Assembly: GCF_900129285.1 (NCBI RefSeq) | Contig: NZ_FQUW01000005.1 | Span: 107,631 to 171,630, forward strand | Origin: Desulfofundulus australicus DSM 11792 | GTDB lineage: Bacteria; Bacillota; Desulfotomaculia; Desulfotomaculales; Desulfovirgulaceae | DNA: 64,000 nucleotides | Direction: 5' to 3' | In this document: positions 1-8,344 of the stretch, one piece after another | Numbering within the stretch: position 1 is the stretch's first letter | How the letters are laid out: the number at the start of each line of letters is the position of its first letter | The notes under the pieces: generated by a model | Database searches by the model: none | What the model was told of the DNA's origin: nothing | What the model saw: only the letters and a program-made list of their open reading frames with translations | Translations under genes and position numbers: made by a program

Positions 1-748
1 AAGGGCTGAAGATGCTGACAATACCCAGCATCGCCCCGTAAGGACAAAGATAACGGCACCAGAAATGGCGGTAAATTACTGATAGCACGGCCAGCGCCAG
101 CAGGGTAACCAGGGCCGTGGGGCTCAAATGCAGGAAAAACTGTAGCATTTTTACATCGGAAATGCGGTAATAAGGCGTGTTCAAAAAGGCCCCGACATCA
201 TCCACAGACATAAGGAAAAATATGGCCAGCACAAAAAAGGCCAGCAGTACATATTTCAGGGAACGCAGGGGCAGGTCCAGCCAACGGGGCATCACGGGGC
301 GCTTGGGTCCAAAAAGCCTTTCCCCCAGCCGGTCGAGACCTTCCGAGATGGCCCCCACCGGGCAGATCCAGCTGCAAAAACCCTTTTTGAAAAGCAGGGA
401 AACCAGTAGTACAGCCAGCAGGATGCTTAAGGCTGCCGGGTGGACGGGGTCGTAAATCCCGGTGGCCAGCCAATAGCGCAGGGCCATCAGGGCCCCAATG
501 GGTAAAAACCCTTCCACCGCCGGGGGACGTGCCGTCAAAGGGGCGCTCCCGCCGGCCTCAAAATGCTGCACGAAAAGATAAAAGCGCCACCCCAGGTAGA
601 GCAGGTAAAAGCCGAAAAGAACCTGGAAGGCGTTGCGGGTATAAAGCAGATAGCCTTTGACAGCAGGCGCCTGCAGTTCCCCTGCTTCCACCCGCTGTCC
701 GGGAGGAACCGGTATCTTTGTGACCTGGCCGCAGGCGGTGTTCCCCAT
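1..748 (-). CDS. NapH/NosR-like 4Fe-4S membrane protein, 3' end cut by window
   Basis: The reading frame is open from an ATG at 748 to the window edge, giving 249 residues without a stop. The start follows GGTGGGAG at good spacing. Hydrophobic segments lie near residues 34-55, 85-100, 108-122 and beyond, with Cys pairs CSWICPVG (C125, C129) and CRYLCPYG (C231, C235) on the cytoplasmic side of helices, as in polyferredoxin-type electron-transfer proteins of the NapH/NosR C-terminal type. The downstream ferredoxin Cys motifs expected in the family would lie outside the window. It probably passes electrons between quinol and a reductase, but the partner is not visible. A CRP-type site sits at its promoter. 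The family is clear; the specific role is unknown. Confidence 0.8.
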   Translation of the reverse strand, partial: MGNTACGQVTKIPVPPGQRVEAGELQAPAVKGYLLYTRNAFQVLFGFYLLYLGWRFYLFVQHFEAGGSAPLTARPPAVEGFLPIGALMALRYWLATGIYDPVHPAALSILLAVLLVSLLFKKGFCSWICPVGAISEGLDRLGERLFGPKRPVMPRWLDLPLRSLKYVLLAFFVLAIFFLMSVDDVGAFLNTPYYRISDVKMLQFFLHLSPTALVTLLALAVLSVIYRHFWCRYLCPYGAMLGIVSIFSP

Positions 749-790
749 GGTTACTCCCACCTTTTCCTTAAAAATTGCTGCCTGCCCGCC

Positions 791-833
791 ATTATACCCC
801 GCCCTTTGCCCGCTGGCAGTGAGCAATATCACA
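791..833 (-). promoter_or_regulatory. Promoter with CRP-type operator for the NapH-like gene
   Basis: On the minus strand a perfect TATAAT (791-796) has CTGCCA as -35 (814-819) at 17 bases spacing. A near-perfect CRP half-site pair, TGTGA-N6-TCACT, covers 818-833. If transcription starts near 784, the operator centre is at about -41.5, the classical class II activator position of CRP/FNR proteins. The gene start is about 36 bases downstream. Which CRP-family protein binds is unknown. Confidence 0.6.
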
Positions 834-1013
834 ATTTCACTATGCCCGCAGGCAAAAACAGCCGCAACAAATAACTCATACCCCAAGGCAGGATCCATTT
901 CTGAACAGGTAGAATAACTAAACATGACAGCCTTATGGCAAATCTTTACATCGTTAACACCCTAACCGTGGTCTTTTCGCGTTTATGATGAATTTGGAAA
1001 GGAATGTTTACTG

Positions 1014-2105
1014 GTGCCAGATTACACCGGATCGAAAATAATTCACTCCCTGGCGCCGGGTGAGTTTCTTTTTCGCCGGGGCGAACATAAAAGGGAAATG
1101 TATGTAGTATTACAGGGCAAGATCGAGCTCAGCAAAGTTACCGGCGGTCAAAGGAAAGTGCTGGCCCTTGTGGGACCGGGAGAATTTATCGGCCAGAGCT
1201 CCCTGCTGGAAGGTTTATCGCGGCAAAGCGATGCCCGGGCGGTAGAAGATTCCCTGGTACTGGTGATTAATGAGGAAAATCTGGAACAGGTAATCAAGAT
1301 GCACCCGCAACTGGCCGCAAAAATCATGCGGGCGCCAAGGGATAAACCACCCGCTCAAAAAGAAACTCTCCGCACAGGATCAGAACACCCCTTTCTTTAC
1401 CAGTCAGAGGTTAAATGCCCGGTGTGCAGCACCACCTTTACGGTGCTGAAAGTATTTGAACACAAATTATCCGTCACCGGCCAGGATAGCGATTTCCGCC
1501 AGCGTTACCGCGATTTTGAACCGCTTTTGTACAGCGTCTGGGTTTGCCCGGGCTGCTTTTACGCCAACCAGCGCACCGATTTTCCAAATCTTTCTGCCAG
1601 GCAAAAAAAGCTGCTTCAGGACGGGAAGGCAGAAAGGCAAAAAGCTTTTTCCGGAACGATGGCCACCCCAGGAACACTGGAATTTGCCCTGCAGGCACAC
1701 CGGCTGGCCCTGTTCAACTCAGAACAGATGGCCGCGGAACCGGACAAAATAGCCCGCCTGTGGTTGCACCTGGCCTGGCTGTATGAGGACGGAGAACAGA
1801 AAGAAGCTGCGTTAGACGCCCGGGCCCGGGCATTGGAATACTTCCGGCAGGCTTACTTTAACAGTTCCCGGACACTGTCCACCAAACAGGAACAGCAGCT
1901 GGCCTACCTCATCGGCGAACTGCACTTCAGACTGGGTCAGTATGCCAGAGCACTGGATTTCTTTCGCCGGGCGGTAGTCGTGCGTGGGGGCAGCGCCGCC
2001 CTGAACGAGCAGGCCCGGGACAGGATTGCCTTAACCAGGAAACTGGCTAAATCAACCAGCCAACCTGCCGCCGGTTCATCCGGCGTGGAGGAAACCGGTC
2101 TTTAA
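1014..2105 (+). CDS. cNMP-binding / DUF2225 / TPR protein
   Basis: 363 residues from a GTG start preceded by GGAAAGG. Residues 1-105 form a cyclic-nucleotide-binding beta-roll like the CRP effector domain (GEFIGQSSLLEG, with the RxxDARA segment), but no helix-turn-helix follows. Residues about 130-220 match DUF2225, with two CxxC pairs (C135/C138 and C178/C181) that could hold zinc. The C-terminal third is helical with TPR-like repeats around 225-345. It may sense a nucleotide and act by protein contacts rather than DNA binding. It is divergent from the NapH-like gene, which carries a CRP-type site. The exact function is unknown; the domain reading is fairly secure. Confidence 0.8.
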   Translation: MPDYTGSKIIHSLAPGEFLFRRGEHKREMYVVLQGKIELSKVTGGQRKVLALVGPGEFIGQSSLLEGLSRQSDARAVEDSLVLVINEENLEQVIKMHPQLAAKIMRAPRDKPPAQKETLRTGSEHPFLYQSEVKCPVCSTTFTVLKVFEHKLSVTGQDSDFRQRYRDFEPLLYSVWVCPGCFYANQRTDFPNLSARQKKLLQDGKAERQKAFSGTMATPGTLEFALQAHRLALFNSEQMAAEPDKIARLWLHLAWLYEDGEQKEAALDARARALEYFRQAYFNSSRTLSTKQEQQLAYLIGELHFRLGQYARALDFFRRAVVVRGGSAALNEQARDRIALTRKLAKSTSQPAAGSSGVEETGL

Positions 2106-2190
2106 CGGGTACTGTCGCAAAACCAAAGACGGTGCAGGCGGCGGTCGTCCCTTAAGGAGCGACCCAGCACTCACTGGTACAACTCCTTCA

Positions 2191-2219
2191 TTGACACAGT
2201 CATTGAGCATTATGTAAAT
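2191..2219 (+). promoter_or_regulatory. Possible sigma-A promoter for the FtsA-like gene
   Basis: A consensus TTGACA at 2191-2196 is followed after 17 bases by GTAAAT (2214-2219), a weak -10. Just upstream, 2143-2164 can fold into a small hairpin (GGTCG and CGACC arms) without a T-run. The gene starts 25-46 bases downstream. Confidence 0.35.
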
Positions 2220-2243
2220 AACATAACTTCGAAGGCATTTCCA

Positions 2244-4415
2244 ATGAACGGGAAGGTATCAGGTATGGCTTTAAAAGCATCTCCTGAAAACACCATCTTT
2301 GCCCTGGACATCGGCACCCGCACGGTAATCGGGCTGGTGGCCATCCCCGAGGACGGCCGGCTCAGGCTGGTGGCGCAGCGGCTGGTGGAGCACCAGCGGC
2401 GAACCATGCTGGACGGCCAGATTCACGATATCCCCGGAGTCGCCCGGGCAGTAAAAACAGTGAAGGAAGAGCTGGAAGGGGAACTGGGTTTTCCCCTGCG
2501 CCAGGTGGCCATTGCCGCCGCGGGGCGCTCCCTGATCACCCGCTCCTGCCATATTGAGCAGGAGACCGGCGGTCGGGAAATCGGCTGGCCGGAAGTAAAC
2601 GCCCTGGAGCTGGCGGCCATCCAGCAGGCTCACCGGGAACTGGAGGCAGACCCGAACCTGCACGCCGGGGAGTTCGCCTGCGTGGGCTACAGTATCCTTT
2701 CCTACTACCTGGATGGTTACCCCATCTCCAGCCTGATCGGTCACCGTGGTAAAACCATTGGTGCCGATGTGCTGGCCACCTTCCTGCCTGACTCGGTGGT
2801 CAACAGCCTCTATGCCGTGCTCCAGCGGGTGGAACTGGAGCCTTTAAGCCTTACCCTGGAACCCATTGCCGCCATCGAAGCGGCTATTCCCGAAAACTAC
2901 CGCCTGTTAAACCTGGCCCTGGTGGATATTGGAGCCGGAACCTCCGACATCGCCATCACCAGGGACGGCGCTATCGCCGCCTACGGCATGGTCCCCGTAG
3001 CCGGAGACGAAATCACCGAAGAAATTGTCCAGAGCTGCCTGGTGGACTTCGATACCGCCGAACGCATGAAAAGGGAACTGGTCCGGGGCGGTGACATCCA
3101 CTATACGGACATTGTGGGCCTGGAAAGCACCATTTCCTGCCAGGAGCTGCTGGACCGGATTGACCCGGCCTTAGAACGGCTGGCCCGGGAAATCAGCGCC
3201 CAGATCCTGGCCCAGAACGGGGGGCGTCCGCCGCGCTCGGTCTTTTGCGTGGGCGGCGGCAGCCAGGTTCCCGGCCTGACGGAAAAGATCGCCCGGGAGC
3301 TGGAGCTGGATAAAAAAAGGGTGGTCCTGCGGAACCGGCGCAGCATAGGTCAGGTGCTGGCAGTGGAAGGGGAGGACCGGATCCCCGGGCCGGAGGGGGT
3401 GACGGTGGCGGGCATAGCCCTGGTTGCTTTACGCAAACTGGGTCATGATTTCATCCACATCATGGTGAACGGAGTGGAGCACCGGCTCTTCAATGCCCGG
3501 GAATTTACCGTGGGTAATGTGCTGGCCCTCACCGGTTTCAATCCCCGCCTGCTCATCGGGCACAACGGAAAAAACCTGGCCTTTACCTTGAACGGCAGGC
3601 GCCAGGTCATTTTTGGCGGGCTCTCCCGGCCGGCCAGGATACTGGTAAACGACCGCGAAGCCAACATGCAGACCCGGGTGTCCCACGGGGACCGGATTGT
3701 GGTTCATCCGGCCGTAAACGGCGCGGACGCCCGGGCCACAGCGGGCGACCTCCTGCCACCCGGGGAAACCATCACCGTATACGTCAGCGACAGGCCGGTA
3801 AAAATGGCCGCCTGCTGCCTTATCAACGGACAGGCCGCCGAACCATCCCGGGAAATCCCCCCGGACAGTGAGGTGGAAATCTGCGCCGCAAAACCCCTCG
3901 GGGAGTGGCTGGCGGAGGAACTGGGCGTCCCCGCGGCGGAGCTGGGGAGATATGAGGTGCTGGTAAACGGCCGGGCTGTTTCCCCTGATTACCGGCTGCA
4001 CGATGGGGACAGGGTGAACTGCCGTCACCGGGAGGAGGACCGCCGCCGACCGCCGGCTGACCCGGCAACGTTTAAGCCGGGGCCAGAGGCCCCGGCTGCT
4101 GGAGAATCCCGGAATAACCAGGATGCCGCAGAGACATTAGCCACGGATCCGGAAACAACGGGGGAAATATCCGGTCCGGCACCCGCCCGCGGCATCACCG
4201 TGATGGTAAACGGCAGAGCCGTCACCCTCACGGGGCGTTCCAGCTATATTTTCATCGATATCTTCAACTACATAGACCTGGATCTCGAGGGGCTCAAACC
4301 GCCCGTCTGCCTGACCCTCAACGGAAAAGAAGCATCTTTTACCGACGAGCTGCACGATGGGGATATCATTGAAATCGGCACTTCAAACCGTAAAGCGGGC
4401 AGCCATGGCCTTTAG
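2244..4415 (+). CDS. FtsA/PilM-like actin-fold ATPase with C-terminal NG..DGD repeats
   Basis: 723 residues, well over the roughly 400 of FtsA. An actin-type nucleotide fold runs from about residue 15 to 400: phosphate-1 loop [11 protein letters not shown], phosphate-2 loop [13 protein letters not shown], and adenosine motif [12 protein letters not shown]. The last 300 residues hold repeated units with an NG(R/K) turn and a later (H)DGD, for example LVNGRAVSP...LHDGD and LTLNGKEAS...LHDGD, resembling beta-grasp modules, plus a Pro-rich low-complexity linker. A second ATG at 2265 has a better ribosome site (GGGAAGG) and may be the true start. Its 3' end overlaps the convergent chemoreceptor by 33 bases. 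It stands alone, without ftsZ or pilNO, so a division role is not shown. Confidence 0.75.
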   Translation: MNGKVSGMALKASPENTIFALDIGTRTVIGLVAIPEDGRLRLVAQRLVEHQRRTMLDGQIHDIPGVARAVKTVKEELEGELGFPLRQVAIAAAGRSLITRSCHIEQETGGREIGWPEVNALELAAIQQAHRELEADPNLHAGEFACVGYSILSYYLDGYPISSLIGHRGKTIGADVLATFLPDSVVNSLYAVLQRVELEPLSLTLEPIAAIEAAIPENYRLLNLALVDIGAGTSDIAITRDGAIAAYGMVPVAGDEITEEIVQSCLVDFDTAERMKRELVRGGDIHYTDIVGLESTISCQELLDRIDPALERLAREISAQILAQNGGRPPRSVFCVGGGSQVPGLTEKIARELELDKKRVVLRNRRSIGQVLAVEGEDRIPGPEGVTVAGIALVALRKLGHDFIHIMVNGVEHRLFNAREFTVGNVLALTGFNPRLLIGHNGKNLAFTLNGRRQVIFGGLSRPARILVNDREANMQTRVSHGDRIVVHPAVNGADARATAGDLLPPGETITVYVSDRPVKMAACCLINGQAAEPSREIPPDSEVEICAAKPLGEWLAEELGVPAAELGRYEVLVNGRAVSPDYRLHDGDRVNCRHREEDRRRPPADPATFKPGPEAPAAGESRNNQDAAETLATDPETTGEISGPAPARGITVMVNGRAVTLTGRSSYIFIDIFNYIDLDLEGLKPPVCLTLNGKEASFTDELHDGDIIEIGTSNRKAGSHGL

Positions 4416-5282
4416 CTTCTCAGCCATGCCGGAAAGGGTGGCGATGCTGCTGGCAGTTTCCTGCAGCAGGGCGCTCTGTTCCTCGGTGGAGGCGGCAATG
4501 TTCTGCACCGCTTCCGCCACCTGCCGGGAGGCTGCCGCCACATCGGCCACCTGGGAATCCACTTCCTGCACCGCACCCAGAATATCCTTAAATGTCGAGC
4601 CGGCCTCCTCAACCACCGCCAGCCCCCGGTCCGCCTCCCGGGCCGACCCTTCCATCATGGACGTAACCTCGTGGATCTCATCCCGGATGGTGGTAACCAG
4701 ATTGCCTATTTCTTCTGCCGAGGAAGCCGATCTTTCCGCCAGCTTCCGCACCTCATCGGCCACCACGGCAAAACCCCGGCCGTGCTCCCCAGCCCGGGCA
4801 GCTTCAATGGCCGCATTCAGGGCCAGCAGGTTGGTCTGGTCGGCAATGTTCCGGATGATGTCCAGTATTTCTCCAATCTGCTCGGACATGCGGGCAAAAC
4901 GCTCCACCCGCTCCACCGCCTGGCGGGTAATATCGTGCATGGCCCGGATCTGGCGGCTGACCTCATCCATCTTCCGGCCGCCGTCTTTGGCCAGGGAAGC
5001 GGCCCGGCGGGCCGTTTGGGCCACCGTTTCCGCCCGCCCGGCCACTTCCTCCACGCTGGCGGAAATCTGAACTGCCGCGCTGGCCGTTTCCGTGGCCCCC
5101 TGGGAGATCTGCTCCGTGGCGCCGGAAAGCTGCTCGGCCAGTTCCGACGCCTGCCGGGCCTCTTCCGCCAGTTCACCGATCAGCCCGGCCAGGTTCTTCC
5201 GCATCTGCTCAAAAGAGCCGATTAATTGCCCGATTTCGTCTTTTTTCACCATGCCACCCCGCCTTATAATTCCCGGCTGCAA
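4383..5282 (-). CDS. Methyl-accepting chemotaxis protein, signalling part (frameshifted gene)
   Basis: 299 residues carrying the end of a HAMP domain ([15 protein letters not shown]) and a full chemoreceptor signalling hairpin. The conserved tip is [20 protein letters not shown], followed by the [14 protein letters not shown] segment, with long coiled coils on both sides. It contacts CheA/CheW. The apparent TTG start lies inside the upstream frame that carries the membrane part, and no convincing ribosome site precedes it. It is therefore very probably the 3' portion of one gene spanning 4383-5593, split at a run of six T on the coding strand. One extra T would restore a receptor of about 400 residues. 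Confidence 0.8.
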   Translation of the reverse strand: MQPGIIRRGGMVKKDEIGQLIGSFEQMRKNLAGLIGELAEEARQASELAEQLSGATEQISQGATETASAAVQISASVEEVAGRAETVAQTARRAASLAKDGGRKMDEVSRQIRAMHDITRQAVERVERFARMSEQIGEILDIIRNIADQTNLLALNAAIEAARAGEHGRGFAVVADEVRKLAERSASSAEEIGNLVTTIRDEIHEVTSMMEGSAREADRGLAVVEEAGSTFKDILGAVQEVDSQVADVAAASRQVAEAVQNIAASTEEQSALLQETASSIATLSGMAEKLKAMAARFTV

Positions 5283-5593
5283 AAAAGGTCGCCCCCGTCT
5301 TTCAAATCACCGCTGGCCACCCGTTCAGCCATCCCGGCCAGGTTTTTTAAAGGAATGGCCAGCACAAAACGAGCCAGCAGGTAGTTGATCTCTCCGACGA
5401 TCAGCCCCGCCAGTACACAGGCTCCAAAAAACGACGGCCGGAATACCACTCCGGAGGGTAATCCCAGGGCTACCACAAAGAAAGGGAAAACCGCCCCGAT
5501 AAGCAATCCCATCACTATCATGGAAAGAAACAACACCCGGAACAAACTGCCCCTGGCGGCCAGGCGGCACAACACCTCATTTTGCAATCCCAT
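5264..5593 (-). CDS. Chemoreceptor N-terminus: two membrane helices and HAMP start (frameshifted gene)
   Basis: 109 residues with two hydrophobic segments (about 18-42 and 48-70) and hardly any loop between them, then the first HAMP half ([18 protein letters not shown]). It ends at a TAA that overlaps the start of the signalling frame. Read with one additional T in the T6 run at 5281-5286 (coding strand), it joins smoothly into [14 protein letters not shown] of the neighbouring frame. The receptor would have no periplasmic sensor and might sense membrane state or cytoplasmic signals. It lies 11 bases after the globin sensor gene. Confidence 0.7.
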   Translation of the reverse strand: MGLQNEVLCRLAARGSLFRVLFLSMIVMGLLIGAVFPFFVVALGLPSGVVFRPSFFGACVLAGLIVGEINYLLARFVLAIPLKNLAGMAERVASGDLKDGGDLFCSREL

Positions 5594-5604
5594 GGCAAGC
5601 CCCC

Positions 5605-6360
5605 CTATAGATTATCATCGTTGATCTTCTGCATCTTCATAATAGCTTCACTGTTCTTCTGGATCATCCCGGCAATTTCTTTGGCGGAATTTGCCGACTG
5701 CTGGGCCAGCTTGCGCACCGCCTGGGCCACCACGGTGAAGGTGCGGCCGTGCTCCCCGGCCCGCGCGGCCTCAATGGCCGCATTCAAAGCCAGGAGGTTG
5801 GTTTCATCGGCTATATGGGAAATGACTCCCGCCACCTTGCCCACGTCCTGCTGCATTTGCATCAATTGTTCCAGTTGCTGGATGATATAGTTTTCGATTG
5901 CCAACTGCATGTCCAGGTTGATCCTCCTGGCAAAAGCATTGAAAGCGCGCTGGACGGCGGCCATATCATCTCCATGATGTTCAATTAAAATGCGCTGGAT
6001 CTCCTGGCAGTACATCTGATAGGCCCCCAAATACCAGCGGGGGGAAAGGCCGATGTCAAGGTGCTTGCGCCCGATATACAGGCGTTGCTTGAAATACTGC
6101 TCGTCCAAAACCGGTGAAGTCAGGCTGATAAAATACTGCTTCTGGGTTTCCTTAAGCCTGTTTACATTGCTGTGCCTCTCGATAATTTTTTTGAGCTGGG
6201 GAAACTGCAAAATGTGCCCGTAAAAATAATCCACCACGCGGTCGGCTTCTTTCACAAACAAATCCCGGTACCGGGCCATAATCTCCAGGTCTTCCAGTGA
6301 AATGGCCAGGTATTGGACCTGAGTCTGGCGTGATTTTTCATGATCGACCATTACCTTCAT
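5605..6360 (-). CDS. Globin-coupled chemotaxis-type sensor (HemAT-like, short)
   Basis: An N-terminal protoglobin domain of about 160 residues carries the sensor-globin signature [20 protein letters not shown]; the His near residue 100 is the expected proximal haem ligand. It is followed by only the tip of a chemoreceptor hairpin ([20 protein letters not shown]) and about 45 further residues. No membrane segment is seen. HemAT proteins bind O2, and CO or NO can also bind their haem. I chose the ATG at 6360 because GAGGAAGAG precedes it; an upstream in-frame ATG at 6387 abuts the previous stop. The signalling part is far shorter than in HemAT (about 430 residues), so it may act in mixed assemblies with the receptor encoded next door. 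Confidence 0.85.
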   Translation of the reverse strand: MKVMVDHEKSRQTQVQYLAISLEDLEIMARYRDLFVKEADRVVDYFYGHILQFPQLKKIIERHSNVNRLKETQKQYFISLTSPVLDEQYFKQRLYIGRKHLDIGLSPRWYLGAYQMYCQEIQRILIEHHGDDMAAVQRAFNAFARRINLDMQLAIENYIIQQLEQLMQMQQDVGKVAGVISHIADETNLLALNAAIEAARAGEHGRTFTVVAQAVRKLAQQSANSAKEIAGMIQKNSEAIMKMQKINDDNL

Positions 6361-6387
6361 AGTCTCTTCCTCGCTTTTAGGTAACAT

Positions 6388-6840
6388 TTAGGTCCTGCCC
6401 TTTTGCAGTTCCCGGGCTAAAAGGGCGGCCAACTGGGGGTGCTGCTCCTTGATCCGGGCCAGGTAAAGGAAGACGCTGCCCGGGTAGTCGATGGTTTCCT
6501 GCAGCAGGGCGCTTTCCAGGGCTGAACGCACCAGGGCAATAACGCAGTCGGGGGAATGGTTGTCGCGACACTGCCGGCACTGGCGGCAGGTCTCGGCAAT
6601 GGCCCCGGCCACCTGTTCCGGGTAGTAGGGCTTAAAATCCTGAGCGGGAAGAAGCCTGGAGGCTCCGGGAATATCCAGGAGCTTCTTCTGTGCAGCAAAG
6701 CTTAATACTTTGCGGGCAAACCCCACCAGGCACTGGGACGGATTGCAACCGGGGGAATTATACAGGTCACAGCCCTGGCAGATACGGTCAAGCTGTGTTT
6801 CCAAAGCCGCCAGGTTTATTTCTTCCACCTTAACCGCCAT
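6388..6840 (-). CDS. Small Cys-rich protein of unknown function
   Basis: 150 residues, soluble, with two Cys clusters: CQGCDLYNSPGCNPSQC near residues 20-37 and CRQCRQCRDNHSPDC near 85-100. The pattern suggests two metal or Fe-S sites, though I do not recognise the family. It lies three bases after the sirohaem protein and just before the globin sensor, so it is very probably cotranscribed with them. It could be an electron carrier or redox sensor for its neighbour; that is inference. Confidence 0.75.
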   Translation of the reverse strand: MAVKVEEINLAALETQLDRICQGCDLYNSPGCNPSQCLVGFARKVLSFAAQKKLLDIPGASRLLPAQDFKPYYPEQVAGAIAETCRQCRQCRDNHSPDCVIALVRSALESALLQETIDYPGSVFLYLARIKEQHPQLAALLARELQKGRT

Positions 6841-6843
6841 CTT

Positions 6844-7566
6844 TTAATTGCCACCTCCCCCACCCTGCAAAAACCTGGCAAATTCAGACGCCTCCTCTTC
6901 CGGTGCCGCCAGCAGCTCCGCGGGAGGCTGGAACTGGTTTTCTCCAACCCGGGCCAGGGTTTGACAGAGGCGCTCATGGGGCTGGGCCAGGTTACGGTAG
7001 CGTTCCAGCACAAAATCCAGCAATTGCATTACCTGCCCGGCCGTGACTTTGCGGGCAAGGGGAACACCGTGGACCGGCTTGACCGTACTTCCCCGCCCGC
7101 CGATGAAAACGTCAAACCGGTTCTGACCCGAAGCCCGGGCCCCAAAATCGGCACACTGGGGTTCCGTACAGCCCCGGGGGCACCCCGCCACGGCAATTTT
7201 AAAATCCTTGGGCACTTCCTGCCCCACGCATTTCTCCTGAATCGCAATCCCCAGACCAAGGGCATCGGCAATGGCCCGCGGGCAAAGATCCTGGTTTCCC
7301 GGGCAGGCTTTCACCGGCCGCACCACCTTGCCGAAGGGGGCCACCTTCAAACCCAGCGGCTCCAGGGCGGCCACCAGCTTCTCCACATTTTCCTCCGGCA
7401 GCAGAACCACCACCGTCTGGCGGGCGGTCATCTTCAGCCGGAACACATTATTTTCCCGGGCTGCCTGGCCCAGGCCAGCCCATTGTTCCGGAGTCATCAC
7501 GCCGCAAGCGGCCATGATGTCCACCGCGATCAAACCGTTTCTCTGCTTGAAATACCCTTCACCCAT
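6844..7566 (-). CDS. Small sulfite/nitrite reductase-type sirohaem Fe-S protein
   Basis: 240 residues with the two Cys sets that hold the coupled 4Fe-4S cluster and sirohaem in sulfite and nitrite reductases: ACPGNQDLC (C-x6-C here; C-x5-C is usual) and AGCPRGCTEPQC (C-x3-C). It corresponds to a single reductase half-domain pair with a short Gly-rich tail (GGGGGN), like low-molecular-weight assimilatory-type sulfite reductases. No flavin or ferredoxin domain is fused. A strong AAAAAGGAGG precedes the start. The substrate cannot be assigned: sulfite, nitrite or another oxyanion are all possible. It heads a reverse-strand operon that probably includes the Cys-rich protein and the sensors. Confidence 0.75.
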   Translation of the reverse strand: MGEGYFKQRNGLIAVDIMAACGVMTPEQWAGLGQAARENNVFRLKMTARQTVVVLLPEENVEKLVAALEPLGLKVAPFGKVVRPVKACPGNQDLCPRAIADALGLGIAIQEKCVGQEVPKDFKIAVAGCPRGCTEPQCADFGARASGQNRFDVFIGGRGSTVKPVHGVPLARKVTAGQVMQLLDFVLERYRNLAQPHERLCQTLARVGENQFQPPAELLAAPEEEASEFARFLQGGGGGN

Positions 7567-7682
7567 TGGGGGAACACAACCTCCTTTTTATCAATTGATT
7601 GGATGGAATACTGCTGTCATACCCGCCACAACCTGCTCCTTTTTGTCCAGCGGGTACCTGATTAATGATATTTGCCAGAGCC

Positions 7683-7729
7683 AGGAATATTCCTTCCTAG
7701 AAATAATATTTTTTCTTATTACTAATAAG
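7683..7729. promoter_or_regulatory. Two palindromes upstream of the sirohaem operon
   Basis: AGGAATATTCCT (7683-7694) is a perfect 12-base palindrome, and CTTATTACTAATAAG (7715-7729) is a perfect inverted repeat with one central base. They lie about 120-165 bases upstream of the sirohaem protein start in an AT-rich stretch where its promoter should be. They look like regulator binding sites; no protein can be named. Confidence 0.35.
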
Positions 7730-7756
7730 GTGGCCCCACCCTGATTGATATTTAAA

Positions 7757-7798
7757 CTTTAAAGCCGGGCCGGTGCTAAACCGGGCCCGGCTTTAAAG
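7757..7798 (-). terminator. Terminator hairpin after cooF
   Basis: A 15-base-pair perfect stem (7757-7771 with 7784-7798; core AAAGCCGGGCC) with a 12-base loop lies 30 bases beyond the cooF stop. The following minus-strand sequence is AT-rich but has no long T-run. It separates the CO dehydrogenase operon from the sirohaem operon. Confidence 0.65.
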
Positions 7799-7828
7799 GC
7801 GACAGAGCCCCGCTCCACATACTGGGAG

Positions 7829-8341
7829 CTATAGATTGCTCAAAGCGCGGTTCAGGACATCCAGACGCCGCTTATCACTGTATTCGTCCACCTCGTCGTA
7901 GACCAGAGCCCCGGTGGGGCAGGCCCGGACACAGGCCGGCACCCCTTTTTCGTCCCGGCACTCCCGGTCGCACTTCAGGGCCAGAGTGCCGTCGGCGTCA
8001 CTGCGGATGACGCCGTAGGGGCAGACCATGACGCACATCCAGCAGGCGGTGCACTGCTGGTCGCCGCCTACATTGGTCACGGTACCGTCCTCCTGCCGGT
8101 GCATGGCCCCGGCAATGCAGGCGTCGATGCAGGGGGCGTCCTGGCAGTGGCGGCAGTTCAGGGGGGCTTTGTGCCCACCCGCCTGGTGGATGAAAATGCG
8201 GGCGCGGGGCCTTTCACCGTTCAACACGGCGCCCAGGAGGCTGCCGGCACCGGAGTGGGCCACGGCACAGGCCAGCTGGCAGGAGCGGCAGCCCAGGCAG
8301 CGGTCGTAACGGATTAAAACTTCTTTCGGCATCCTGCCCAC
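7829..8341 (-). CDS. cooF: CooF-type ferredoxin-like electron-transfer protein
   Basis: 170 residues with four 4Fe-4S motifs: CLGCRSCQLAC near the N-terminus, CRHCQDAPCIDAC near 63-75, CTACWMCVMVCPYG near 97-110, and CDRECRDEKGVPACVRACP near 123-142. This is the CooF/DmsB/HycB family. In CO-oxidising bacteria CooF takes electrons from the CooS B/D clusters. It starts three bases after cooS with GGGGGTGGGCAGG as ribosome site, so tight cotranslation is likely. The partner FAD oxidoreductase is the first gene of the same operon, which suggests electron flow to NAD(P)+. Confidence 0.9.
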   Translation of the reverse strand: MGRMPKEVLIRYDRCLGCRSCQLACAVAHSGAGSLLGAVLNGERPRARIFIHQAGGHKAPLNCRHCQDAPCIDACIAGAMHRQEDGTVTNVGGDQQCTACWMCVMVCPYGVIRSDADGTLALKCDRECRDEKGVPACVRACPTGALVYDEVDEYSDKRRLDVLNRALSNL

Positions 8342-8344
8342 CCC

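Noticed and set aside
5264..5300. Programmed -1 ribosomal frameshift in the chemoreceptor
   Set aside because: The codons around the T6 run do not form a good slippery heptamer and no stimulatory structure is evident; a simple indel is more likely.
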